Source: Flagellimonas pacifica (GTDB taxonomy: Bacteria; Bacteroidota; Bacteroidia; Flavobacteriales; Flavobacteriaceae). Taken from it: a DNA stretch of 64,000 nucleotides. This document shows, piece after piece, positions 27,477 through 38,100 of this stretch. Below the pieces are notes generated by a model, which saw only the letters and a list, made by a program, of their open reading frames with translations, ran no database searches and had not been told where the DNA came from. The stretch is taken from contig NZ_OBEH01000001.1 in assembly GCF_900215465.1 (NCBI RefSeq), positions 992,001 through 1,056,000 on the forward strand, read 5' to 3'. The first letter of the stretch is position 1. Each line of letters starts with the position of its first letter. Position numbers and translations under genes: made by a program.

Positions 27477-28847
27477 ATGAAAACTGGACTAATAAAAATA
27501 TCAAGATTTGATGAAGGCCTAACAGTTTTTAAGCCAGACTATTACTTAAATAGAGGTAAAAGAATAATTTCTGACTTACTGGATAAAAATATAGAAAATA
27601 GTCTCTTATCTGAGCTTAGTGATAATATATACCAAGGCGGTATTTTCAAAAGAATTTTCAATAAAGAAGGAGAAAAATCCTATAAGTATGTCACGGCAAG
27701 TGATATGGTAAAAGCTCACCCATTAAATACAGCAAAAAATATATCGAAAAAATTTACCCCATGGGTTGAAGAAATGACCTTGAAGAGTAATCAAATTTTA
27801 GTTAGTTGCGCAGGTACAGTTGGAAATACCGCTTTGGTTAATGATAGCTTTTCTGGATGTATTGGTTCTCAGGAAATTATAAGAATAGAGAATCTAAAAG
27901 TACCCTTTGGTTATATCTACGCATATTTGAGTACTCCACTCGTGCATGAATATATACAATCAATGATTTATGGTGCTGTTGTGCCAAGAATTTCACCTGA
28001 CGAATTGGGCAATTTGCCAATTTTACTTCCTACTGAAAACAAACAACAAGAAATCAACAACCTTATTGTAAAAGCTTCTGACTTAAGGGTAGAAGCAAAC
28101 AGGTTTTTGAGTGAGGTTCACTCAATTTTCAATGAAAAATTATCCTTCCAATCAAATAAAGAAATACATTCTTCTAAAGAAGCCAATATAATAAAATATA
28201 ATTATCACAAAAGACTGGATAGTTCTTATTACATAAATATAAATAATCCAGAAGATGAATTAAGTAAGGGAAAATACCAATCTATTGAACTAGGAAAACT
28301 GGTTTCAAGAAAAATGTTTACCGCACAAAGAGGTAAAAGAAATTATGTAGGATCAAATGGAATCCGTTTCCTTTCCACAACAAATATATCTGAATCGAAC
28401 CCTTTACTTATAAAAAAATACCTTAGTCGAAACACAAAAGGGTTAGACACTTTAATTGTCGAAAAGGATTGGATATTAGTTTCTAGTTCGGGACAAGATA
28501 TTTTGGGTTCGGCATTTCTTGTCGATAATTCATATTCAAAATGTGCAGTTAATCAGCATTCCATTCGTGTAATAATAGATAAAGAAATTATATCACCTTA
28601 TTACGTTTATGGTTATTTGTCAACACCCAAAATTAAGGAATACATACGTTCTGGAATTTATGGGTCGGCTGTATTAACTATAGACGAAAACTTTTTAAAA
28701 CATTTGAAAGTGCCAATTTTGAAAGATGATATACACAGTATTTCCAAAATGGTAAAAAGATCTTCTGCTAAGTTTGAAGAGGCATGTTTTCTGGAAAAAG
28801 AGGCTATTGACTTAGTAGAAAAAGAAATAGAAAAATGGCAAAAATAA
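27477..28847 (+). CDS. hsdS: Type I-like specificity subunit (HsdS-like)
   Basis: The 456-aa protein is built of two target-recognition halves. Each half ends with a similar stretch: GYIYAYLSTPLVHEYIQSMIYGA in the first and YVYGYLSTPKIKEYIRSGIYGS in the second. It begins directly after the hsdM stop and overlaps the kinase gene by 13 bases. It should set the DNA sequence methylated by the HsdM partner, a bipartite site as in type I enzymes. The recognition sequence cannot be read from the protein. Confidence 0.88.
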   Translation: MKTGLIKISRFDEGLTVFKPDYYLNRGKRIISDLLDKNIENSLLSELSDNIYQGGIFKRIFNKEGEKSYKYVTASDMVKAHPLNTAKNISKKFTPWVEEMTLKSNQILVSCAGTVGNTALVNDSFSGCIGSQEIIRIENLKVPFGYIYAYLSTPLVHEYIQSMIYGAVVPRISPDELGNLPILLPTENKQQEINNLIVKASDLRVEANRFLSEVHSIFNEKLSFQSNKEIHSSKEANIIKYNYHKRLDSSYYININNPEDELSKGKYQSIELGKLVSRKMFTAQRGKRNYVGSNGIRFLSTTNISESNPLLIKKYLSRNTKGLDTLIVEKDWILVSSSGQDILGSAFLVDNSYSKCAVNQHSIRVIIDKEIISPYYVYGYLSTPKIKEYIRSGIYGSAVLTIDENFLKHLKVPILKDDIHSISKMVKRSSAKFEEACFLEKEAIDLVEKEIEKWQK

Positions 28848-31800
28848 TTAAACCACCATATTTTGATACAGTAGTAAATGCAGGGGAGAAGCGTTTGCTT
28901 GATTTTTTACAGGTACAACTTCCCGACAATTATTTCTTAATACCAAACGTTGAGATAGCTTCAACAAACCCTCGAAATAATCGCACCCAATTTTGGGAAT
29001 ATGATTTAATCGTGGTTGCTCCCCATGCTATCTACAATATAGAAAATAAAGATTGGAAAGGCCGAATAGAAGGTGCAGATGATTACTGGTACATCAATGA
29101 CAGACAAAAGCCCAATCCGCTCAAAACTGGTCGCCAAAAAACGGCTATACTGGCATCAAAACTTAAGGAGGCTAACAGAGATTGGGGAAAGGCTTGGATC
29201 CAGAACATGGTAACGCTTTCCTATCCCAATTCATTCATTCCAAATCTTAGACAGGAAGCAGGTAAGCTATCATTTATACTTACCGATGAGCTAATCGATT
29301 ATATTCAAAATCCTGAACAAATAGGTAAATGGGAAGCGGCAATAATCGATATCCAAAATGAAATTGTTCAATTCCTGATAGGGGAGCAAAACAAAAAAGC
29401 TCCTGATGAGAAGAAAGAGGTACAAGGCTACCAGATTGTAGAAATCTTAAAACAAGAGTCGGATAATTACGTAGAATATCTGGTAAAGCCCAAAAATGTA
29501 ACTTCAAACATACGGAAAAGGGTTAAGGAGTATTCGCTACAGGTGGTAGGTTTATCTCCAGTAGAATTGCTAAAGCGGGAAGAAAGTATCTTAAATCAAT
29601 ACAATGCGCTTGTAAAAATCCGTTCAAATCCGTTCATCCTTCCGGTAGAGTTCAAACTGGATGAAGAAAATCATCTTTTCTATGAAATTACAGACTTGAT
29701 GGAAGATGATTCTATACGCTCAGCATCCAGAAATAAAACCTTCACTTTTGATGAACGTGTAAGTATTTTAAAGAATGTGATGAGCGCTTTAAAATCAGCC
29801 CACAAGGAAAATATCTTCCATAGGGATATTAATCCTGATAATATTTTTTTAAGTAATGGATATGCTTATTTGGGAAACTTTGGGAAGTCATACTTCACGG
29901 ATCATAATGACCATGGCTACACTGTGATGCCTACGATTAATGAATCGAGTGCTACACCGTACCATCCCCTAGAACTTATCGCCAAAGACGCATCTAGAGC
30001 ATCGGATATTTATTCCTTAGGGGTATTAATAGCTTGGTTGTTTACAGGAAAAGAACCTATAAAAAATCCTTTTGAACTTGATAAACTAGGAGGACAACTA
30101 CCGCCGGACAGATTACCGTCTGCTGAGAATAGTTCGTTGCCAAAATGGCTAGATGATATTTGTTTAAAAACCATCTTAACCGACAGCGATAAGCGTATTG
30201 ATAATATAGAAGAATTGGAAGCTAACATCGAAGAAGCTTTAAAAGTTGAGGTTTCAAGCAAAGAACCTACGAAGGCAACAAATCCTTCTGCCACAAATGA
30301 CCAACCAGATACATATGATTTAAAAGAAGGCGATCGTGTAGATGACTATATTATTCATAAAATTTTAGGACGTGGTGGTTATTCCCGTGTTTTCAAAGCG
30401 AAACATGATTTACAAGGGCGTGATTTCGCTTTAAAACTATTTCATGAAAGTGTGAGTGTTGCTTCTGTAATAGATGAATACAAGGCACTATCGGAACTAG
30501 ACCATCCGAATATTGTGAAATTTGTATGGAACGGACAAACTCGTTATGGGCAATTCTATACGACTACGGAGTTTCTTGATGGAGATAATTTAAGCACTTA
30601 CACAAAAACCGATGCGAATTTGCCAATAGGTACAGTTTATAAACTAGCAGAAGATATGCTCTCTGCACTCAGCTATTTACAAAATAGAGAGAAACCTATT
30701 CTGCACCGTGATGTAAAACCGCAAAACATTATATGGGATAATGAAGGTCGCTTTGTACTTATTGATTTTAATGTGGCTTCCCTTAAGGAAGATGATAAGG
30801 CTTATGTTGGGACTAATCCGTACTTGGCACCGGATTTAGTGGACGGGCATCATATCAATTGGGATCTTTCAGCCGATACCTTTGCATTAGGAATTACATT
30901 ATATGAACTAGTCACTAAAAAGTACCCTTGGCCACAAGGTCGCATTCCTAAAATAAGTATTGAGCCGGAAAATCCTAAATCGATTAATCAAAGAATTTCC
31001 GATGACTTTTCTGAGTTTCTACTGAAAGCAATTGGAACAAATAGTAATAAGCGTTTTTCTTCTGCTCAAAAAATGCTGGACCGCTTATATGAAATAGGAA
31101 TAGAAAATCTTCTCTCAGAGAACATAGAAAAAGCAAGTTCCGTAGTACTCGATCAGAAGGAATATCATACAGAAGTTTCAATTAGACAAGGGAGTACAGT
31201 TATTATTCTTTTAAATGAAATGTCGAATTATAGTCAATTACGGAAAACCATATATTCATCATTAAATAAATTCAAAGAAAAAATCAACGGCTACAAAACC
31301 TCAATTTCATTGAAAGAGAAATTGAAAGTCGTAATCAAAGTTGATAACGAAGTCTTGATTAATGAAATTTTTTGGAAAGGTGGTGCGCGTAATTTTAACG
31401 ATGGAAATATCCTCAAAGTCTACGATGCCCTAAAGAATTCTTTTAAAGAAAACACTAACCGTTTAAAAGAATACAAGATAGATGTTGAAGGAATTGACAT
31501 GGTTGATTATATAAATTCACTTTATAGTCAATCTAAGTCAGGAAATTGGGGTACACGTGTTAATGATCGAGGATCACAATATGACGAGGCCACATATTCA
31601 CCATCCAAACTGGATAGAAAATTAATTCCAGATATATTAGATGCACGATTTAAGTTAATAATAATTACTGGCAATGCGGGAGACGGTAAGACAGCTTTCA
31701 TTAGAAAAATTGAAGATGCTGCTAGCGTTAAAAAACTAAATAGGTTTGAACATAAAAATGGAGCTGAATTTGAAGTAAACGGTGTTCCGTTCGAAAGTAA

Positions 31801-33571
31801 CTATGATGGCTCACAGGATGAAGACGGAAAAGTTAATAACGAAGTTCTTGAATCCTTCTTCCACTGTTTTGAAGGACTCAAAAATTTTAATAAAGCCAGC
31901 GAAGGAAGAATCATTGCCATAAATGAAGGACGATTAGTAGAATTTCTAAAAACTTCGAAGAAGTATAAATCGCTTCACGACACCATTGACCAATATTTCT
32001 ACAAGGAAGGTCATTTTGACTTACCTCCGGGATTAATGATAATAAATCTTAATTTAAGATCAATTACTGCCGTAGATGGTGATGAACCTAGCCTTTTTAG
32101 ACAGCAAATCAAGGCCTTAACTAAGAAAAGTCTTTGGACTAAGTGCGAAGGTTGCTCACTGGCAAACAAGTGCTTTATCAAATACAATGTTGATTCTTTG
32201 AATGACCCTGCTTCTGGCAACGAGGTTATTACACGATTGGAATGGTTACTGCGAACAGTTGGTTTAAAGCGCGAGTTGCACATTACAATGCGTGATCTAC
32301 GATCTTACATTGCATTCATGATTGCACGTGACCATAGTTGTGAAGAAGTAGATGATGTTTACAATCGTTCATTGAACAAGCCAGAAGAATACTGGCAGCT
32401 GTATTATTTCAATCTTACAAATCCGGATCATGAGGATTCTGGAGACAACGACCGTTTAGTAAAATTACTGCGAGAAACAGACGTAGGTAGTGTGGCCATA
32501 CCGAATTTAGATAGAGATTTATTTTTTGGTCAGCACCTTGCAAGACATTATTTAGAATTTGTTGATCGTGAATTCCATTTGCTGGATGATTTCAATGCAA
32601 ACAAGATTTGGGTACCCGCACACGAACAGGATAATGAGGTATTGGATAAGATAAAGTCAATTCAGAAATCCTTTGTGCGCCATCAATATTATGAAGGACG
32701 TATAGGTAATTATAAAAAGCGGCTTCCTTATCAATCCTTACAGAATTTTTACAAAGCACTTAATGTAGAAAAGGAGAATAGTGTTTCGGATGTAAAACTA
32801 CGTTACATCACAAATGATGAGCAGTCTAAAAACAAACAGTTCAAGTTTGATGAAGAAGATTTTGCGAATAATTCTTCTTTCACAAAGGCATGTTTAAAAC
32901 AAATTAAACCTCTTGTGCAAGAGGAAGGTAAAGGAATAAAGCAATTGTCAATAATTAATCCGGCTACTGAATTTATGGAAGTAATTTCTTTAGACTCCTA
33001 TAAAGGCTGTAGCTGGACAGACTTTAAAAGAGCTACTAATACTCTAGCCATAAAAAAAGCCCTACCCAGACTATATGAGCAGCTAACAGAAGACTCGCTG
33101 TTACGCCTTAAAATGTCTATTTCTAGAGCCATCTCAATGAATGAAGGGTGTGAGAATGAGTCTATTTGGCAAAAAAACTTGGTATTGAGTTCCTCGGAAA
33201 TCAACGATCCTTTTAGTAAATCATTCAGATTGTTCGATCTAAATGATTTTGAGCTATTTGTGAGCCGTACGGATCATCTAGTTAAATATCTGGAATATGA
33301 ACCGGATAGTCTTGTATTTAGACATAAAAAAGAATCACATATTGAGTTAGTTATTTCACTAGACCTTTTTGAAATGCTTTATTTTATTCAGCAAGGATAT
33401 AGTCCTTCCCTTAATGATATAAGAGGAAAGTTTGTGGAGCTAACCATTTTTAAAAACCTACTTGAGAACCTTACTTATAATAAGGTAATAGTTACAAGGG
33501 ATAATCTTGAATTTTACGAAATAAGCAAAGATGTCAAGAATCATCTTAGCATAAAAACAATGCAATTATAA
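28835..33571 (+). CDS. NERD nuclease-like / double protein kinase / ATPase fusion
   Basis: This is a 1578-aa multidomain protein. A NERD domain (about 10-130) has the nuclease-type residues E18, D57 and E70-x-K72. A first kinase-like domain (about 240-470) keeps HRDINPDN but has NFG in place of DFG and no clear glycine loop, so it may be a pseudokinase. A second kinase (about 503-765) looks active: LGRGGYSRVFKAKH, ALKLF, HRDVKPQN and DFN. A P-loop ATPase follows (GNAGDGKTAF near 950) with a C-x2-C-x5-C cluster near 1105. NERD plus double kinase recalls PglW; the ATPase recalls DptF. MADS systems also contain a kinase. Confidence 0.8.
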   Translation: MAKIIKPPYFDTVVNAGEKRLLDFLQVQLPDNYFLIPNVEIASTNPRNNRTQFWEYDLIVVAPHAIYNIENKDWKGRIEGADDYWYINDRQKPNPLKTGRQKTAILASKLKEANRDWGKAWIQNMVTLSYPNSFIPNLRQEAGKLSFILTDELIDYIQNPEQIGKWEAAIIDIQNEIVQFLIGEQNKKAPDEKKEVQGYQIVEILKQESDNYVEYLVKPKNVTSNIRKRVKEYSLQVVGLSPVELLKREESILNQYNALVKIRSNPFILPVEFKLDEENHLFYEITDLMEDDSIRSASRNKTFTFDERVSILKNVMSALKSAHKENIFHRDINPDNIFLSNGYAYLGNFGKSYFTDHNDHGYTVMPTINESSATPYHPLELIAKDASRASDIYSLGVLIAWLFTGKEPIKNPFELDKLGGQLPPDRLPSAENSSLPKWLDDICLKTILTDSDKRIDNIEELEANIEEALKVEVSSKEPTKATNPSATNDQPDTYDLKEGDRVDDYIIHKILGRGGYSRVFKAKHDLQGRDFALKLFHESVSVASVIDEYKALSELDHPNIVKFVWNGQTRYGQFYTTTEFLDGDNLSTYTKTDANLPIGTVYKLAEDMLSALSYLQNREKPILHRDVKPQNIIWDNEGRFVLIDFNVASLKEDDKAYVGTNPYLAPDLVDGHHINWDLSADTFALGITLYELVTKKYPWPQGRIPKISIEPENPKSINQRISDDFSEFLLKAIGTNSNKRFSSAQKMLDRLYEIGIENLLSENIEKASSVVLDQKEYHTEVSIRQGSTVIILLNEMSNYSQLRKTIYSSLNKFKEKINGYKTSISLKEKLKVVIKVDNEVLINEIFWKGGARNFNDGNILKVYDALKNSFKENTNRLKEYKIDVEGIDMVDYINSLYSQSKSGNWGTRVNDRGSQYDEATYSPSKLDRKLIPDILDARFKLIIITGNAGDGKTAFIRKIEDAASVKKLNRFEHKNGAEFEVNGVPFESNYDGSQDEDGKVNNEVLESFFHCFEGLKNFNKASEGRIIAINEGRLVEFLKTSKKYKSLHDTIDQYFYKEGHFDLPPGLMIINLNLRSITAVDGDEPSLFRQQIKALTKKSLWTKCEGCSLANKCFIKYNVDSLNDPASGNEVITRLEWLLRTVGLKRELHITMRDLRSYIAFMIARDHSCEEVDDVYNRSLNKPEEYWQLYYFNLTNPDHEDSGDNDRLVKLLRETDVGSVAIPNLDRDLFFGQHLARHYLEFVDREFHLLDDFNANKIWVPAHEQDNEVLDKIKSIQKSFVRHQYYEGRIGNYKKRLPYQSLQNFYKALNVEKENSVSDVKLRYITNDEQSKNKQFKFDEEDFANNSSFTKACLKQIKPLVQEEGKGIKQLSIINPATEFMEVISLDSYKGCSWTDFKRATNTLAIKKALPRLYEQLTEDSLLRLKMSISRAISMNEGCENESIWQKNLVLSSSEINDPFSKSFRLFDLNDFELFVSRTDHLVKYLEYEPDSLVFRHKKESHIELVISLDLFEMLYFIQQGYSPSLNDIRGKFVELTIFKNLLENLTYNKVIVTRDNLEFYEISKDVKNHLSIKTMQL

Positions 33572-33573
33572 TT

Positions 33574-35127
33574 ATGGCCATAAAACTAAATAAGGAAGAA
33601 AGCGTCTTAAGGAATGAACTTATTTATGCAGGGGATGCAAAAGCTGTAAACATAGATAATGTATTTGTGAATTTGTTTATGCTTTTAAAACACAATGGTA
33701 TAAGACCTAGGCAACGAGCCAGAAGCAATTCTTTTATTGACTTGGATACTTTACAGAGAGTTTTTGGAAAATTAGAAGAAGATGGATCTGTAAAAGGCTT
33801 CAACGAGAACAAAGAAGCCGCCGAGCTTTGGATGCGAAGTAACTTGGTAAACATGGTTTATAGAGGCAACTTGGATAAAGAGAAAATATCTTCACTTAGA
33901 CCAATTCACCTTGAAAGTTACAGGGTAAGAAATGCAGCTCATACAAGAGATTATAACACCGCAGATCAAGTGTATTTAATGCTTGGTGCAAATCCCAACG
34001 TAAAAGAAGAACTCAAAAGTTTTTTAATGGAAGGTTGGGATAACACAACTAATAAAATTAATATCAGAACCGGTTTAGATGTAGACAGTCTGGGACTACT
34101 TCATATTATTAAAAATATTAAACCAGGTTTTTTAGATACTAATAGTTCTTTAAATCAAATCAAGCCACTACTAGAAGAACAAGCCAGACTCTATTGTGAC
34201 GATGTAAGACGTTTACTGGTTTATAAAAGAAAAATTCCGAGAAACGTTGTAGTAGACTATTTGAAAACTATAACATCATTTCATTTATCAATTTATGTAC
34301 AAAAGCTAGTTTTTCTTTTGCCTGAAATGGTAGAAAAAGGTTCTATTCGTCATAGTGATGATTGGAGTATTGTGGTAGACGCAACGGATGATTTTGAAAG
34401 TAAAATTGCAAAACTTGCGAGCTATGACGCTGAGAACTTAATTAATAGCATATATGATTATGTCAAGGCTACCTATCAAATAAACGCAGCTTTGAGAAGA
34501 TTAAAGTTGGAGAAAACAAATTCAATAAATCTAGAAAAAGCTCTTAAGATTCTAGCAGAAAAGCCTGTAGGTTTTGAAATATATTTTGAGACTCAGTGGG
34601 ATAATCTCTACAATTCACTTGAAGAGGATGATCGGGAATTAATTAAAGATATGGTGAAATATGAAGATTCTTATTTCGATAAGTATATTGAATTAATAGT
34701 GAAAGCGCGTGGCACGTATCAATATAGATACCATATACAACTTATTGATAATCTCTCACAAAAGAATTCGGAAAGGGGCTTTATGGCTCAAGGACGAAGT
34801 AAAAGGCATCCACGGCGTTTTGTCTTAGGTACTCGATTATTAGAAACACTAGTTCAAATATTAGTACTTAATGTTGAAGATGATCATTTCACAACAAAAA
34901 CCCTTTCCATAGAGGAGTTGATAGAAAATATAAGAACACGCTATGGATTAATTATCAATGGCTTGTCTGAAGAAAGATTTGCGGGCGCAGATTTGAATAC
35001 GCATTTGGCTTTTAAAGAAAATGTAGAATCGTTTAAAATGAAACTACGCCAAATAGGCTTTTATAATGATTTGAGTGATGCCTACATTTTGCAAAGAATA
35101 CGTCCTCGATATGAATTAAACGATTAA
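33574..35127 (+). CDS. 517-aa defence-system protein of unknown fold
   Basis: This is a largely helical, charged, soluble protein with no signal peptide or membrane segment. It has no catalytic motif that I recognise; a basic patch (QGRSKRHPRRFVLGTRLLE, about residue 408) might contact nucleic acid. It begins three bases after the kinase gene and ends eight bases before the HerA-type gene, so it is certainly part of the same operon. By position it could match the mid-size component (MAD7-like, or DptG-like) between kinase and ATPase genes in related systems; this is inference. Confidence 0.65.
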   Translation: MAIKLNKEESVLRNELIYAGDAKAVNIDNVFVNLFMLLKHNGIRPRQRARSNSFIDLDTLQRVFGKLEEDGSVKGFNENKEAAELWMRSNLVNMVYRGNLDKEKISSLRPIHLESYRVRNAAHTRDYNTADQVYLMLGANPNVKEELKSFLMEGWDNTTNKINIRTGLDVDSLGLLHIIKNIKPGFLDTNSSLNQIKPLLEEQARLYCDDVRRLLVYKRKIPRNVVVDYLKTITSFHLSIYVQKLVFLLPEMVEKGSIRHSDDWSIVVDATDDFESKIAKLASYDAENLINSIYDYVKATYQINAALRRLKLEKTNSINLEKALKILAEKPVGFEIYFETQWDNLYNSLEEDDRELIKDMVKYEDSYFDKYIELIVKARGTYQYRYHIQLIDNLSQKNSERGFMAQGRSKRHPRRFVLGTRLLETLVQILVLNVEDDHFTTKTLSIEELIENIRTRYGLIINGLSEERFAGADLNTHLAFKENVESFKMKLRQIGFYNDLSDAYILQRIRPRYELND

Positions 35128-35134
35128 GAAAAGA

Positions 35135-38100
35135 ATGGAATCAATTACGATTAACATATACTATCAAAAGATAATAGGTCTTATTCTTCAGATACACAAT
35201 ACTGACTTCGAAGCGGCAGGCCCCGGTCATTGTATGAAAATCACAGGGCTAGGTGTTTTAGAATTAGAATATTTATGGGGTTTGCTTGTTGAAAAATATC
35301 CGCATCTCAATATTTATATTGTCTCAGAAGCGGAAAACCCAAGTAACAAATTTATTTCTGCTACAAAACTTATTGAGCTTCGTAATAAGCAGGACAAACC
35401 ACTACTCATCTTAATACCGTCTAATAGCCGTACAGCCGCAGAAGATTCATATGGTAACGCAACCTTTAAAGAAATATCCCTTGAAGGTATAGAAGAGGAA
35501 TTGGTTAGTACTCTAATAGAACAAGTTCCTGATGATGTTTATGACATAGTGGTCAATGATATAATAGACTATTTAAACCCGTCAAACACCGAAGTAATAG
35601 ATTACCTAATAGCCATTGATCAGGAGAAGTATGAGCCTTCGGCAATTGGAAACAGTCTATTTAAACTTTCTTTGGTACCTGACAGTATTCTTTTAAAGTA
35701 TGTTGAAAAAATCAGGTCAAGGTTAAATTTCAATAGGGAAAGTGTTGAGTTGTTGTCAGCTTTCAATAAACCATTATATGATAGAATAGCTAATCTTAAG
35801 TTAGAAACTGATTCCATACAAAAGGATATTGTCAATTTTCTCAAAATTGAAAAAGGAGCAAGAAATGCCCAAGAGATTTGTAGTGCTATAAAAAATGGAT
35901 ATGATGAATTAAATTTCAGCTATTGGCCCATTCCTGATTTGGATTTTACGCATATTAAATTAATAACTGATGAGATTAAGTCTAAAGATTTAAAAGTAGA
36001 AGATGGAACTAATGTGCTTTATGCGCAAGAGGGTAATGTAGCGAAGTTGAAAGTTCGTTTTCACACCAATCCAAATCCAAAGGATATAAAAGATTTACGA
36101 TTCTTTAGGATTATACTGATGGCTGTAAATGGAAGTAACGGAGAAGAAATTACAGTACTAAGAAAAGTCAAAAACTCAAATTCTAATAGACCCTACAGAG
36201 ATGCCACGCTTGAGTTGAACCCTAATATCATTGAAGAAGGTTCTTATTTTATAAAGGTTTTAGCCGAGGACGACCACGGCAATATGTTAAATACTAATGA
36301 TGAGTTTCGTGAGTCTAAGATTCAAAAAGCGTGGGAAGAGGCTAAGAAAGAAGATGAAAGTTTATCAAAAAGTGCTTTTCCTTATAAACTCAGCTGTGAT
36401 TCGATTGATTTTGACTATGTAATTGAGGAATCTGTAGAACGCGATGAAGACCAGCGCAAGGATAAGCTTAATAATGTTTTACAGGCCTATTTCAAATATC
36501 GTATTGAAGCGTTAAGGAATGATATCGAAATTGAATTACCAAAACCTTCAGAAACATCAAATATTTGGATTAATGACGGAAAGGAAAAACATAACTCTAC
36601 GTTTCATATCAATTATTCTGACCAACATAATTATCAAATCAACATCTCGACCAAACTACGTCAAATAGAAAATAAGTTGCTCGCAAATGCTGATAGCTTG
36701 GGCTATGTAAGATGTCAACTAAAAGGCAATAAACTGGCAATAGGATTTGAACAATTACAATTTGTAAAGAGCGAATTAAATGAAATTGTACCAAAATCAT
36801 TACTAAAGTCAAGATTGCAACTTTTTGAAGCTGTTATTAATTCCAATACAAATGCTAATGGAATTTTTGAAACGGCAGATATATTCAATCTCAAAGAGAA
36901 CATAAGGAAATATGCAGACACATATACTAAATGGACAACAAAACTAAATAATCAGTTAGCGACAGACGAGATAACGTTAGATGAGAAAACAAAACTAAGA
37001 GAGTTTCTAATCGAATTGCAAATGATTGACCTGGTTAAGGTCAAAAGTAAATTACCTGACGGAAGTAAAGTTGAGGCAATACTCCTTTCGCCTCTGCATC
37101 CATTACGCTTATGTTGGACTTTACAACTTCTGGAAGTTTTTGAGAATTGGGAACAAAGAACAAAAGAGTTTTCTGGACACAAAGAATCTTGGTCACAACA
37201 TTTAGAAGAATTGTTTATTGGTCAGCTCTCTCCTGAAAATAACCAACAAGTTTTAATTGAAACAATTTCTCAAAAACAATTTAATTATAGTGGCGAGTTA
37301 TCATTTGGATGGGGGCTTTACCTGAGTACGGTGTCCCAAGAATCTAAAAATGGAATGACTTCTATTTCTAGGCAACTCCAGCATTATTTCAGGTTGCTAT
37401 TTAATATCACAAAGGACAACTATGTAGAGACTGACTTAAGTGTCAAATTGGTAATTCGCCATATCAGAAATTACCTAGCGCAACATCCTTATATTGACAA
37501 ATTAGTGGTTAACTTATTTAATGCAGGTGATGCAGAAGTTTTTGCCAACGCGTTTGTCGAGTTAGAAAAAGAAAGGGCATTTGAAAGTATCAACTATGAG
37601 GTTAGAATTTTTAAGGGCAATGACAAAATAATTGAGCATGGAGAGGCTTTAAAGACCTTAATTAATCCAGAATCAAATATTTCTGAGGAGGCAGAGGCAT
37701 TTTCGCAACCTTCTAGAAATAGATTATTTCCCAAACTACGCTTTTCAATCAATGATATTTCGGACTTTTTAAAAGAACCTTCAGCCTACACTTCCCATTT
37801 GAGCTTTTTAGTAAGTCCATTTCCAATAACCATAGAACTTATACAACCAGGAGTCGAAGATCGTAATTTTTATTTGAACGGCTTAATTACGGAATCTACA
37901 GTTAAGGTAGACGAAAATGGATCACAGATTAAGTGGAATCGCTTTATTCAAGGTAATAAGTTACCTGTAAAATACGATACGGCAGGTACAAACGGTATTA
38001 AGCTTTTTGAGAACCTTCAAAGTTTTATAAGTGGAGCTTTAGTGTCAAAACACACTTCATCTGTACCTTCTACACAACTTAGATTAAACGATAAGGACAA

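Noticed and set aside
25455..28847. Ordinary type I restriction-modification system
   Set aside because: HsdM and HsdS are present but no HsdR helicase-nuclease is encoded anywhere in the island; kinase, HerA-type ATPase and PP2C genes follow in the same operon.
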